From NCBI RefSeq assembly GCF_047948215.1, contig NC_134455.1:74549689-74613688 (forward strand): a DNA stretch of 64,000 nt, written 5' to 3'. Below the pieces are notes generated by a model. The model worked only from the letters and a program-made list of their open reading frames with translations. It had not been told where the DNA came from and made no database searches. Of the stretch, positions 11,231 through 25,498 are shown piece after piece (the stretch's first letter is position 1; each line of letters begins with the position of its first letter). The position numbers and the translations under genes were made by a program. The DNA comes from Lycorma delicatula (lineage: Eukaryota > Arthropoda > Insecta > Hemiptera > Fulgoridae).

Positions 11231-11490
11231 TCTTTTTCTGTTCAGCCTCCGGAACCACCTTAAGGTATTACTTCAGATGAATGAGGATGACATGTATGAA
11301 TGTAAATGAAGTGAGTCTTTAATAGTCTCAGATCAACCATTCCTGTGAAGTGTGGATAATTGAAACCCACCACCAAAGAAAACCGGTACAGACGATCTAG
11401 TATTCAAATCCTTATGAAAGTAACTGGGATTTGAATCTTAGTACTCTCGACTTCGAAACCAGCTGTAAACCCACCAGTACACCAGTGGGT
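11231..11490 (-). repeat. tRNA-derived SINE, diverged near full-length copy
   Basis: Read on the minus strand, this copy has the order of the full-length SINE: an ACCAGTGTACTGGTGGGTT head, a degraded box B, AAGTCGAGAGT, the GATTTGAATACTAGATCGT block, GGGTTTCAATTATCC, CATCCTCATTCAT and the CTCCGGAGGCTGAACAG tail. The A box is damaged. A possible target duplication (CTGTT..ACACT on both sides) is imperfect. Confidence 0.75.
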
Positions 11491-13591
11491 TCTGTTACAC
11501 TGAAATCGGAACCGACACAGTTGCTTGAACCGGAATCGGTGTTTTCGTTTACTTTTTCTTAACTGCATTAAGAATTAAAATAAATGCAGCCGCGGTACCT
11601 GCTCTTTCGATTGTATCTGTTGACAAATGGCTGACAAATAAATTGGATCGCTTACCACCCTAGAACTTGACTCACGCGGCAGCCACGGGCAATGGATATT
11701 CACCCATTATTTATATTTTCATGTAATCAAACTGAACTTATGGAGCTACAATGTTGAAAATGACTCATTCCCACTAATAAAACAGCTATATATATTGCTT
11801 ATATTACAGCCGTTTATATGATGAACTTTGACGGCATTAGTTTTATGTAGTTCTGGAACAAGGGTGTACTTTACGCAGTGTTCATAATCTTATTCATTCG
11901 CTAATATTTGATGAGCCAATTAGAAATAGCTTCACATCATATTATTTATATCAGGAAAGAACTAAGAATAAACTAGGTTTAGACTGTTACTGAGGTGACA
12001 ATTGTTATTTTCCTGGAAAATTTGTATACAATTACTTTTATTAACCCGGAATATATAATCACACTTAATTAACAAAAATTACACACACTCATTAAATAAT
12101 CACCCTATAATTAATTAACATTATATCAACAATAAAATATAGATTTTTTTAAAGTTATAGTTCACCCTTTTTTGCTCAGCTTGTCCAAACATTCCAGTAT
12201 TTTTAATTTTTTTAAATTATTATTCCTTAAATGAAATCATCTATTACTTGAAAATTTCCTGACGACTGGAAAACCGCTGGCCCAAAATATTCAAATTGTC
12301 TGAAGCATAATGAACAAAAATTATAAGAACATATTTTAAAATTTTTTTGTGCGATTTATACCGGCAACATGTCGATGTTATATTAAAAACTTTTTACAAA
12401 ATCCCAGCTTTTACTATAATTGTACTTTACTTGTTATGAAATGAAGAAACGGGTAGATCGGTGGTACCTAGTAACGTGGTTGATTTGATTCAGTTATCTT
12501 ATATTTCTATAAAGGGGTATTTTGCGGTTGAACTAAATTTTTTTTTTTTGAAGGAAATTATTTCAGGTTCCAAAAATGTAATTTTTCCTTCCAAATTCAG
12601 TTCTGTTATATTTATGACCTAGTTTGGATCATTGTTCCCTGAAATGGTTAACTTGTTGCAATCAATTTTTTTTTAGTGATAAGTCCTTACAAAATATATT
12701 CATTTTCAGCTTCAAATTATATTTACCTGTTTATTTTTATAGCAATAAACAGCTTCATAATAGAAATTCAAATATTTAGCCATTTAAAAATTTGAACCGT
12801 TAAAAAACAAGAATAAAATAATGAATCAAATGATGCCCTTCTGCTGCGTAACAACATAGTAGAGAAAGATTTCCCCAGTTTTTTTACATTTTCCCTTTCT
12901 ATAAAAAGAACGGTAAACATAACCAAAGTTATTAAAACTGTACTGAAAATCGATTTGTACTTCGCAGTATTTCAATAGCCAGTATTTACCAGTTATGTTA
13001 AAACGCATGAGACGTAAATACCGAGCAAAGGTTGGTACAACAGTAGCTAATTATTACTGCAGATTATTTTATTTTTATATTTCATTTAGTTAGAATTTTT
13101 TATCTAAATGTTGGTAATACAAAAAAAAACATCATATTACAGATCAATGGTATTCTGATAAATATAATTTTGGTTGATATTTGAGTAAACAGCTATTTCT
13201 TACGATTTTAACGACTTGTTAATCTAATCATTACATTGTTTAAATATTTAATAAATTTTACCGTGTTTAAATTGTTAAAACTAAAAGTAAAAATAATTAA
13301 GCCTAAATTTAGTAATAATGTCCTTTTTTGCGATTTTATTCAATTTATGCTGACCAATTATATTCGTAGAAATACTTTACCACAACTCAGCTAACAAGGC
13401 AGAGAAGAAATTTCTAAAAATAAGGTTGATAATTGAATGATGAGGGAGGGTTAAATCACATGGGAAACGATTAATTGAACCACTTAATCATGTAGTTTTA
13501 TTTACTTTCTACATGAGTTTATTTTACGTTTTAAATTTTGAATTGTTTATGTATTGGTTTTCAATGATTAGATTATACTGTTCTTACTAAA
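11491..13591. other. AT-rich sequence, no gene seen
   Basis: About 2.1 kb with no supported ORF. The longest reading (12826-13008 minus) has no domain. There are several homopolymer T runs and no repeat boundaries that I can define. Confidence 0.5.
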
Positions 13592-13790
13592 ATAATTTTT
13601 ACTTTCCCGGCGATTGTAGCTGTAATAGCTATATTGAAGGGGAAGATATGGTAATCATGTCAAAAATGGGATATCGGAGTTTTTATTTGCAAATTTTTAC
13701 GTTTTAGGATCCAACCAGTTTATCTAAACCAAAAAATGTGTATGTATGTGTGTTTAAGTATCTATATGTATGCAAGTATAAGTGTGTATA

Positions 13791-15238
13791 GCTTGTCCAA
13801 GCCGAATTGGCACAGGTCTGATCTAGGCGGTGGTTGCCTAGCGCGGGGCTCTAATATACTACTCGTGGAGACAGTATATATACGGTGTAATAAATTTTAC
13901 GGTATAATTTTTTTTTAGTATTTTTATATTAATATATATTCCAATCGATAAACAAATTCACATCATACATTTTAAAAATATTTTTAGTCATATTTATATA
14001 AAAAAATAAATTCTTTACTAAATAAAGCCATTCACAATTATTTAGCTAACTTATTTTTAAATACTTAAAGTAAAAATAAAAATGAATTACAATTGTTTCC
14101 GTGACATGTAGGTATTTCTTGTTTTTATAATTGTTTTTACTTGCTCGACAATCCTTTTTTCAGTAGAACTTTTACACTTTGTTATAATGTATTTCTAATG
14201 AATATTTTACGTAATGAATTCTGTAACTAGCACTAGCATAATACAAATAACTAAAGTAAAAAATTACAACGTTGCCGAATATATAGCACTTTACTCGTTA
14301 CTGCATGTTTTCGTCTTCCTTCTGACGATTCTGATGAACTCTCGCTTCGCAAATTGATGATGACAAGTTCAGTTTGTTGTTCTAGAGGTCCTTACAGCTT
14401 GCGATACTTTTTTTATAACACTTTATATACTTTTTTTATTTTTTTTTTATAACATTTTATCCAGTCCTCGACTGAGAGTTCTGCCAACTTTTTATGACAG
14501 ATTTCCGTTGTCGCAGCTGTCGTAAATTGTACATTTTCGGCTACGATCCGATTCTTCACCCGTGCCCATGTCATCTTGATGGAATTCAAATTGGGGTGAT
14601 ATGGGGGTAGGCGTAAAACAGGGAACCCGCCGTCCTCCAATATTTCATCTATCTTATATGTTTTCAGATGATCTTTGTTTTTTTTTTTAATTGTCTCATG
14701 CAACTAAATCGTAAGCTGTTAGTTCGCAGCCAGTCAATCATTAACTGTTTTGTTGATGTTGAATTCGGTGCTGGGCTTTCTTCAGCATTGTAATAAGAAG
14801 CATTATCTAAAATAACGACACTGTTTACTGGGAAGCTAGGCATTGATTTTTCTTTTATCCACTTTAAAAACATGTTGCAGTTCATGTGAGAATGATAATC
14901 ACCTAAGAAAATTTATTTTATACAGTTATAAATACATAAATAAATACATTTAGACCTAAACGATAAGCAGTAACAGCCGATTAGTCTGCGTAATACTGTA
15001 TAACATCTCTTTCAGAATCTGATAAAGAAATAAATTATTAATTTAATAATTTATATTTTCAGTATTTAATAAGCAACTAATAAATACAAGACGTGAATTT
15101 GTTCCATTGATTGTAATAAACAATAGCATACCGAATACAGCTGTCTTTAATCGAGTAATATTATAAACCCGTGCTCATTAGGCAGCAAGATTAGACTTTG
15201 CTGTTCATCAGATCTGTGCCAATACGGCTTGGACAAGC
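13791..15238 (-). mobile_element. Tc1/mariner-like element with TA target duplication
   Basis: The terminal inverted repeats are 32 bp (13791-13822 and 15207-15238) with two mismatches, starting GCTTGTCCAAGCCG. The dinucleotide TA lies immediately outside both ends, as expected for IS630/Tc1/mariner insertion. The 1448-bp interior contains a minus-strand transposase remnant (14413-14885) that lacks its N-terminal DNA-binding half, so this is an internally deleted, non-autonomous copy. The ends are much better preserved than the gene. Host sequence on either side belongs to repeat family B. Confidence 0.85.
14413..14885 (-). pseudogene. DDE_3-type transposase relic (C-terminal half)
   Basis: Two overlapping minus-strand readings (14664-14885 then 14413-14703) together give FLKWIKEK, the VVILDNASYYN catalytic-aspartate strand, a helical spacer with WL, and then VLRLPPYHPNLNSIKMTW, followed by VEDWIKCYK near the C-terminus. 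This is the back half of a DDE-superfamily (Tc1-like) transposase. In family members the last acidic residue sits in 'NPIE'. Here the equivalent is NSIK, so the catalytic glutamate is replaced by lysine. A frameshift separates the two pieces, and the N-terminal helix-turn-helix region and first aspartate are missing. The protein cannot be active. Confidence 0.75.
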
Positions 15239-15320
15239 TATGCATGTGTATCGCACTGTTTTTGGACCTTACACTTCAGGATTGACCAAACCGATTTTCT
15301 TTAAATTTAGCACTAGCATT

Positions 15321-16787
15321 TCCGTACATAAGACTTCTTATTAATTAAAACTTAATTAAGACATCTTATTAATTATTTTTCGAAATTCGTTTAGGAAGAG
15401 GGAATGTTGCCAAAAAAAAAACAATTAAATTTTCTTCAAAGGCATTAAAGCATTCGAATCTATTAAAGCAGATTTGTTGCCTAGAATGCATATATAAATA
15501 ATTTTTAAAAAATCCCCCCTTTTTTGATTGAAATATATGTTTTTTTGTTTTATTGTTCTATTTCCCTTCCGTTTTAATATTAAAAAAACTTTTTTTGGTA
15601 TTTTATTCATCATTTATAGAGTTATCAAATAATCTGAACAATTTTCTGAAATTATAAACCCCGGACCTAAAAAGCGGGAAAGTTTTTGAAAAATTTTTAT
15701 ATTCCTTGCTTTAGCGTTTATTGAAAGAGGTGTTAAATTTAGAGAAAATTTTACTTAAGAAAATTTGTTAACCTATTTATGAATATGTTTAGAAAACGTT
15801 TTCTTAAAATTTATTCCCAGCTCTAAAAAATTTTTTTCTTTTGTTGTTTGGCTCTAATTCTTTTCATTTTTATTATTAATAGGGAAAGTCATGTTATACT
15901 TGGCAGAGTTTTTTAAATTAATGATTTTCGGACATCTTACTTCAGTATTAATAAATATATTTATTAAGACTATTTATTAATTTTAATATTTATATTCTCA
16001 AATGCAACGTTACGGATGGCTCATAGAATATCATAGACAATATTGTTGAGTTATTTATAACGGCTTCATTAAATTGTTGGAAATGGCGCTTGTCAAATCT
16101 CTTTCTACCTGTAAATTAACGTTTATAAAATAATTTTAAAATTATTACCGAAAATTCGAATATGCTTCTGTGTAGTACTGTAATGTAGGTCTACTTCTAA
16201 AGTCAGTAAGTCAGTAAAGTAAGTTGTAGTGGTAATTTTATTGTAAAATACAGTACCGATCAAACTATAGTACAAACAATAATTCAAATAAAGACTTAAG
16301 TTTGAATAAATTGAAAATTTGTTATTTATGTCATAGTCGTGTTATATTTCATTTATTTTTATAGAGTAGCATGATTTAAAACTAGTGTATCCCTGTTATA
16401 ACTGGTGATAGAATAGTAATAAAATATTAATAATACTATAAGTTTATTTATAGAAAAAATTAAATAAATTTTTTATTACATACGAATAGTTCAGTTTGTT
16501 TTGCAAAGAAATTGATCTTTAATGTCTAGGTGGAGTGTATGGCGTTATTTAGTTCATGAAACCGTAAATTCCTTTTTTTTGAATCCTACGGGGAGCGCCT
16601 CTTCTACTTCAACCGTTATTTATGTCGATCCTCTTGAGGACAAATATTTCTCGCTGCTATTTCCTGTATAAACGATGTTACTGCTTCACAGATCATTATT
16701 GCCGTTGAGGTTTCTGTGAAGTCAATGTGATAAAATGAATTAAGGGTCGCTTTTTAAGTTAAATGTAATATTTTATTATTTCTAGTT
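15321..16787. other. AT-rich sequence, no gene seen
   Basis: Homopolymer-rich AT DNA. The ORF at 15425-15613 is Lys/Ile-rich low-complexity sequence. No repeat ends were found. Confidence 0.5.
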
Positions 16788-17255
16788 AAATTTTTATTTT
16801 CCCGGCTATAGATCAATTGGTGCTACAGCAGCATAGCTCGTAAGGGAAATTATAACTATCGCCAAAAATTCTAGGAAAGTATTTTGAGAATGTTGACGTT
16901 TCAAGGGTTCTTCTTAGTCCAAAAAACTTTTAAAAAATTTATAGAAATTTCCGTAAGATATATGTACGTATTTCTGTACATTTGTCATTTCCTGACTGGT
17001 TCAACATAAATTCTTCGAAAATAGCTCAAAACATTATATATAACCGACATAAAAATTTTGACAAAATTAAAAAAAGAGATTAGTAATATTCGTTATTTTT
17101 AATTTTTTGTAAAGTGGTCGTAGAAAACGGTTCTTTACTACTATGAAAGTACTTATGAAATTACTTAGGGCTTCAAATCAATAGCGTTTAAAGATTGAAC
17201 AGTTTTTGACTCGTATCTCGAAAACCCGTTGACCAAATCTTAGAAATTTGGTACA
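16788..17255 (+). repeat. repeat family B, copy 3
   Basis: It begins AAATTTTTATTTTCCCGGC and runs through GCTACAGCAGCATAGC, a TACGTATTTCTGTACATT stretch and a GACTCGTATCTCGAAAACCC block. Start motif and order of segments match the copies at 5735-6168 and 13592 onward. The mariner-like element starting near 17262 abuts or interrupts its right end. Confidence 0.5.
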
Positions 17256-17261
17256 GATGCA

Positions 17262-18549
17262 GTGCGTTCGGAAAGTCGCTATGCGCTATATTTTAGAATT
17301 ATGTGGTGCACTCTGTTCTTTCGGCCTTAGGTTGGTTACCCTGTGGGCTCGTTGGGCGTTGCTTAGTAATAAACCAAGATGTCCCTTGATTTGTGATTGA
17401 AAGTGCTTCGTTTTGTGTGTTTTTGGTTATCGGAATAAGTACTTGCGAGAAACGTAATGTTTCTTTCGGTAGAGGAACGCATTTTTCTCATTGAATACCT
17501 CTTTCGTGAAGGTGACAATTATACTGATTTAGTGAAGTACAAGTTTGCTGAAAAGTTTCGAAATGCTCCTGTTTCTCACCGCAATGCAGATCGAAATCTT
17601 TTCGAGAATTTTTGGGCAACAGGCTCAGTTAAATACGCTGATAAAAGTAAAGATCACGTAAACTAAACGAACAGATGCTGCTTGATATTTCGGATGCTAT
17701 AGCTGAAAGTTCATCAAAGTCAATGCATAAGTTAGCACAGTAGCAAGGCATCGGACTTGCTACCGCACATCTAGCTGCAAGAAAAGGTCTGAAACTTTTC
17801 CCCTACAAAGTAATGTGTGTTCAAGAACTAAATCCTATAGATCACTAAATCAAAAGAATAAATTATTGCTAACGGTTTAAACGTTTTATTGACAAAATTC
17901 CGTAAGTATCCTCGACATTACGTATTTTACAGATGAAGCTTAGTTTCATCTCGGAGGGTATATTAATTCACAAAATACACGACTGTGGTCGACAACTAAC
18001 GCCCTTGAATTACCCGAAAAATCTTTATACGAAACGAAAATTTGAGTCGGGTTGGTGTGAGTAGAACGCGCATTGTCGATCCATAATTTTTTTGAAAATA
18101 TAGATCGTTTTTTTGATATTTTAATAAACTTCATTAGTCAGTTAACAGAAGTGGAAATCAATCACGGTTAGTTCCAACAAGATGGCGCCACAGCGCACAC
18201 AGCTAACAGATTAATGAGGTTTTTACAAAATCTCTTTGGTGAACTAATAATTTCGAGGGGTTTGTGGCCTTCAAGATCACCCGATCTGACTTTCCCAGAT
18301 TACTTTCTATGGAGGGGGGGGCAGCGAAACAAGCAGTGTATTGCAATTGACCTTACACGACTAAAACCTAAAAACTAAAAACCGTAGTTAAAGCATACGT
18401 ATCAGACATAACGTTCATCAACCGGTTAAAGTGTTTGAAAACAAAATAAATCGTGTTCATTGTTGTATTGATGTAACACAAAATACTAATTAAGAAAGTT
18501 TCGTTATTACATTTTCATAATTCTAGTGCACAGTAACTTTCCGAACATT
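17262..18549 (+). mobile_element. mariner-like element with TTCGGAAAGT ends
   Basis: The left end reads GTTCGGAAAGTCGCTATGCGC (from 17265) and the right end, reverse-complemented (18526-18546), reads GTTCGGAAAGTTACTGTGCAC. These are terminal inverted repeats differing at a few transition sites. Between them lies a plus-strand transposase remnant with all major blocks in order. The flanking TA dinucleotides could not be placed with certainty because both outermost ends have drifted. Confidence 0.75.
17457..18320 (+). pseudogene. mariner-like transposase, broken
   Basis: The reading starts at ATG 17457 with a helix-turn-helix domain of the DUF4817 type (VEERIFLIEYLFREG ... HRNADRNLFENFWATGSV). 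Next come a linker with SSKSMHKLAQ and GLATAHLAARK, then the KLFPYKVMCVQELNP block. The catalytic domain follows. The first aspartate lies in TDEA followed by a stop where family members have Trp, then FHLGGYINSQNTRLW. The second lies in QQDGATAHTANR, and the third in SRSPDLTFPDYFLW. It therefore keeps a D, D, D set in sequence but is interrupted by several stops and frameshifts. The open part is only 69 codons. It belongs to the insect mariner branch often mislabelled SETMAR-like. Confidence 0.8.
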
Positions 18550-18586
18550 TTTCAAATTGCAATTCCATCAGACAAGGGAGCAGCAT

Positions 18587-18603
18587 GGGGGGGGGGGGGG
18601 GGG
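18587..18603. repeat. 17-base poly-G run
   Basis: Seventeen consecutive G residues in otherwise AT-rich DNA, just downstream of the mariner-like element. The length is uncertain in any assembly. Confidence 0.85.
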
Positions 18604-18817
18604 AATTTTTTTTAAGCTAACTAAAATTATTTTAGTCTTGTTGGATAACTTTGTTCTAAATCGACCACTTACTGAAGTAAATAATTATTCCATTAAATAA
18701 ACTTATAACTCTCAAGAAAACAAGGTGGCTGAATATGTTCTGCACTTAAAACAGCTATCTTTTAAACTTTAAATTTTCACAGTTGAAGATCCAACCATAA
18801 CAAGTATTACTGTAAAC

Positions 18818-21327
<2,510 letters not shown>

Positions 21328-21335
21328 CTGTAGAC

Positions 21336-21790
21336 GAAATGGGAACTTTTTTACCAAAAGGTATCTCATGGGACCCAATTCAATAATTTTAAAAATGTTT
21401 TGAATTTTTTATAATTTCCAATACTTTAACTTTTCTTATTTCAAGTTGCGGCTATTAAAAAAAAAAATGTATCTAGTAGTTAACTAAGAAGGGGCTTTGA
21501 AATGGCACACTAAATTGTTTTACAAAAAGTTTTAATTTTTTCTTAGCAATTATAGGCTAAATAAAGTATAATTTTGATAATAAATACGTCATTCAATCAA
21601 AGGGTGACCCAAAACTTTGTAGTAAGAATTTTGATTTTTTTCTCGATTATACTTTTCTTTTGTTTGATATCGCCGCGTATTGTTGAAACTTGTAAGTGAA
21701 TATGAAATGGAAATGGAATAATGGCTAATGTTTAAGGTAATCCCATTTTATCAAGACCAAAATCTTTTTACTGGACATTTTGATCTTTTT
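21336..21790. other. no gene seen
   Basis: AT-rich flank between the hAT element and repeat family A. No supported feature. Confidence 0.5.
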
Positions 21791-22111
21791 ACTTCCTTGT
21801 ACGAACGTGAAAAATTTCGGTTTTCAGATTTCAACGGAAATATCCATTTTGACCATTCCTGAATCCGTTTTGAAAAATTTCGGCGTGACCTCTGTACGTA
21901 CGTATGTATTAAGTACGTATCTCGCATAACTTAAAAACAATTAGCCGTAGGATATTGAAATTTTGAATTAAGGACTGTTGTAACATCTAGTTGTGCACAT
22001 CCCCTTTTGATTGCATTTGACTGAACCAAAACTATCCAAAAAAGCCCAAAATCAAAAAAAAAATATTTTTTACTTTTTCTTAACTGCAGTAATAAGATCG
22101 TTGAAACGGCA

Positions 22112-22158
22112 GATATATCGTTGAAAATCCCTCATTGAGAGATTTTCAACGATATATC
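22112..22158. repeat. perfect 18-bp hairpin in family A
   Basis: The arms GATATATCGTTGAAAATC and GATTTTCAACGATATATC are exact reverse complements around an 11-nt loop. In copy 3 (around 29710-29750) only the right arm and loop survive, so the hairpin is not conserved across copies. Confidence 0.75.
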
Positions 22159-22591
22159 ATATAAGTGGTACTTATTTTCATTGGTTCCAGAGTTATAGCC
22201 AAATAAAATTTTTGGATCTTACAAGGGAAGGCTCCTTTTATTTATTTTTTTAATTAATTTTTTTTAACTTTAATTTTTAATTTAAATATATTGATTTATT
22301 AATAATTATTAACCCGTGATTATAAAAAAAAATTACAATAAATAATAAAAAAAAAAAGAAAAACAAAATGAAAAAAAAAATCAGAAGTTATTAGTGAAAT
22401 AGAATTTTATGTAATTTTAAAAATTTGTACGTGTAATTTAATGGTCATTATTACAACTGTTTTTTGGTGAAACATCTAATTATTTAAAATTAATTCTAAA
22501 TTTTAATTTGGAATCGTATTATTTTTGGATTTTCTAGTTTAATTTCTGTTTAATTTTATTTAATTATTTTGTAATTTCTGTTTAATTTTAT

Positions 22592-23060
22592 CTACATTAA
22601 CGTAAAATACAGAGTGACCGAAAAATAGACCCTCACAATAATAACATATACACTGAGGCATATAACCCGATCTTTAATAAATTGCAAAAAATTCTTATCT
22701 TTTAGTTCATTCCTCCTCTGATATTGTCGGACTATATTCTCCCTAAGTCGGAGTTGATCATCATTACGTTTATTTCTTATTTGTTGCCAATCATTTAATC
22801 GCTTTTTGGTTTGATATAATTCTTCTGATCTTAATTTGTGTACATGTTCTCTGGTTTTCAAATTTTCTCTCTTTTTAAATTCATCATCCTCTCTTAATCT
22901 TTTTATTCTTTCCTTGGTTTAACATTATCTTCCTTTTATGTTTATCATCTTGTAATCTTTTTATTCTTTCTTTGGTTTTAACATTTTCTTCCTCTCTTTT
23001 TTTGATATATTTCTTCATGTTATCTTTCTTTTTCCTGTATGATTGTTTCTTTTTCATTTT
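22592..23060 (-). pseudogene. basic coiled-coil coding relic, unrecognised
   Basis: On the minus strand a frame starting near 23057 reads MKKKQSYRKKKDNM..., a stop or frameshift occurs near 22918, and an open 89-codon piece follows (22592-22861). The conceptual product is rich in Lys, Arg and Glu and contains an imperfect repeat of about 20 residues: VKTKERIKRLQDD, VKTKERIKRLRED, LKTREHVHKLRSE, YQTKKRLNDWQQ. Such basic repeated helices occur near the N-terminus of some transposon-encoded helicases and replication proteins. I cannot assign a family. It ends near CGGTCACTCTGTA, which resembles a mariner-like terminus. It may be part of family A or a separate insertion in it. Confidence 0.4.
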
Positions 23061-23482
23061 AGATTATTCACCAAGTAATCCAATAATAAAAACTGAATGT
23101 TTTACACCGTGAGGTCGAAATTAACGTTTAAACCGGAATACAGGAGTTCACTAAACGGAGTAGTTTAATTATTATTAACTTTTATTTATATGACACACCA
23201 GAAATCTGCAACTCACGAGTAGTACGTGTAATAAAGGGTCTTTTACTCTATCGTAATATTTCATGTAAGATTTTTTAATTAATAATTGCATATATATTTG
23301 ATGTTAATAAAAATTAATATTTTAGCAGTTGTGTAATTGTCCACTTTGTTAAAGGATTGGAAGATTGTGTCTTACTTTCAAGTGAAATAAGTTTAAATGA
23401 AGTGCAGAAAAAATGTGTATATGTAATTTAATGCCATACAAGGAAGTCATGTGGTGTCCAAATCAGATTTAAAAAAAAACTT

Positions 23483-23577
23483 ATATTATAAATATAATAT
23501 AAAATAAAAAAAATATAAATATATTATAAATATAATATAAAATAAAAAAAATATAAATATATTATAAATATAATATC
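23483..23577. repeat. 38-bp AT tandem repeat, about 2.5 copies
   Basis: The unit ATTATAAATATAATATAAAA plus 18 further A/T bases repeats without change in the first two copies, followed by a partial third. It lies just beyond the right end of family A copy 2. Confidence 0.75.
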
Positions 23578-23949
23578 ATCATTGAATAATAATATTTAAT
23601 TAATTAATTAACTAATATAATATATAATTTAATAAATCGTATAATTTTAAATATTTAATTTTAATTGACCAATGATTTTAGAAAAAAGTATAGAGGAAAC
23701 CGTTTTGTTGATTTTTTGTTTCTTACTTTTTAATTCATTTTTCTATGCCATTTGTGTAGTGTGGGTTTTTATTTATATATTTGTCTATAATTTCAACCGA
23801 TTTTAAAATAATGAAGATTTTTGTACTTTTTTCTTTTATTTTTTACTGTTAGTTATTGATTAGCTGATGCATTTTTCAATTTCATCTGTTCTAATCGCTC
23901 TTAATCGAATACTCCTTCTACGTCCTATATTTACAATTATCTGACTGAT
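23578..23949. other. no gene seen
   Basis: AT-rich, simple-sequence DNA with no supported ORF. Confidence 0.5.
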
Positions 23950-25498
23950 TTATTTATATACGTATTTTAGTTGTTTTCTCGTTACTGGTTTACCAATTAC
24001 ATCTTCTGTATCCAATTCAGTAATCTTGGGATTACATAAATCAAAGACCTCGGTATTAAGCTTATTTTTAGAGATTTTCCCCCAGACTTCTATTTTCTCA
24101 AATTCGTCCAAGTATTTTAATTTCTTAATTTTAATAATCCTTCTTAATATTAACATTCTCCTTTAACATCATTCTCAAAGCTGTTGTTTTTCTGATTTCT
24201 TTTTTGTATTTCCTTATCGTAATGTGCCACAATCTTTTCTTTCAGATTCCTAAATCTATTTTGATACCAGCAGATCATCCCTTTCGTGTACCAATCTTCC
24301 CTTTCGTGTACCAATTTTTTTTAATGTTATTTTAACCACGTCTTTTCTTTGTAATCTTACGTCTATACTTGGTAATTTTTTTATAAACATAATTTTTCAA
24401 CTTTTGGTAACATTTGTTTTATTAATTTATTTATCTTTCAGTATTGAATTACAAGTACTTCATTTATTATTTCTTCTGACGCATGCCTAGTTTCACTCAA
24501 AATCACAATAATATCAGCAAATTCGTGTAATCCTAATCTTTTTTTTTTCACTTAGTTCATTCATTGTATGTGCCTTCTAAAATTAAAACAGTAGAATTAA
24601 ATTACTTCATATGTGAGTATATTTCTTTCGGAATCTTAACATAATGTTTACATTATCAAATGCTAAAACTTGGACGCGTTTAACTAGCAGTGTTCTTCAT
24701 TCTGCCTTGTAAAAATTAATCTAAGCACTAACATTGCTTTTCGTATTCTTATGCTTTTCCTGAAATTCAATTTCAGGAAGAACCATAAAGTTCTCCGGGT
24801 TTAGCCCAATGCATCTCAAATCGATGGATGTCTTGTTATTATATCGTACACCCCTCTTCCTCATTGCCGTCAACTTCTCCCTTTTTGCCTGTTCATAATA
24901 TGCTCCTTCTCCCTTTTCTCCAGATGTTTTCCCCTTTAAAGCTCCGCTCCTTCACAGAAACAGCCCAACTAGCTTGTAATTCCTGTTGTTCGTTTTTTTT
25001 TGGCATCTTAGTTTTCTTTGAAAAGCCTGATATTACTCGCTATATTGGCATTATTATACATATGCCATTTTTCCGTAAATCTAACATCTAGTTGAAGTTT
25101 TGCTCCCAGACATCTGTTCATAACGTACTTGGTACAAAAGAACAAACCGTATTGCTGTTTTTCACATTTTCTTATATCTGCTTTAATTTTATTCTTTTTA
25201 ACTTTTTAATCAATCCAACTTTTGTTTCACTTCTGTCGATTCATTCCGACAAGAATGATTTCATCTACAAAATTTCTCCTTAAATCTCACTTGAAATCGT
25301 ATTCGTTATTAGGAAAAAAAGTAATAGACTGAACGAACACATTCCTACTTTACTGGGAATGATTTATCCTATTTAACAATACTTCTTCTTCTCTGCACAA
25401 TCCTTGACCTAATATACTTTTTTCCATCATTCTTTTCTTTAAACAATCTCATATTTTATCTCGTGGAGTCCTGTCGAACGTCTTTTTAAATTGCAAAA
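23950..25498 (-). pseudogene. LINE reverse transcriptase relic, heavily decayed
   Basis: On the minus strand, near 25490-25400, the reading FNLKKTFDRTPRDKIWDCLKKRM matches reverse transcriptase motif A of non-LTR elements (F-x-D-x-x-K-A-F-D-x-V-P). Near 24540-24455 the reading LHEFADIIVILSETRHASEEI matches motif C (Y/FADDI), with the second catalytic aspartate changed to isoleucine. An open 68-codon piece (23950-24156) follows without a clear domain. The spacing between motifs A and C is about 900 bp, far longer than usual, so an insertion or rearrangement lies between them. T/C-rich plus-strand composition throughout supports antisense coding origin. The assignment depends on two short motifs. 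Confidence 0.45.

Larger units (their letters stand above)
13592..15320 (+). repeat. repeat family B, copy 2, interrupted
   Basis: It begins TTTTTACTTTCCCGGC and continues through GTAGCTGTAATAGC, a TTTTTACGTTTTAGGATCC segment and a TATG/TGTG-rich stretch. It is then split by the Tc1-like element at 13791-15238 and appears to resume at 15241 (TGCATGTGTATCGC...). Compare copies at 5735-6168 and 16788-17255. Confidence 0.55.
21791..23447 (+). repeat. repeat family A, long copy 2
   Basis: It begins ACTTCCTTGTACGAACG and ends CATACAAGGAAGT, so the outermost 13 bp are inverted repeats with one mismatch. A short shared segment (CATGTGGTGT) follows the right end in both copies 2 and 3, so the true boundary may lie slightly further right. 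Inside are the block TCCATTTTGACCATTCCTGA, CTCGCATAACT, a perfect 18-bp hairpin (22112-22158) and an AT-rich right half. The right half also contains a minus-strand basic coding relic. Other copies are at 9391-9680 and 28559-30125. I do not recognise the family. Terminal inverted repeats suggest a DNA element. Confidence 0.65.

Noticed and set aside
23470..23600. CRISPR-like array
   Set aside because: The repeats are directly abutting AT tandem units without unique spacers, in a eukaryotic context.
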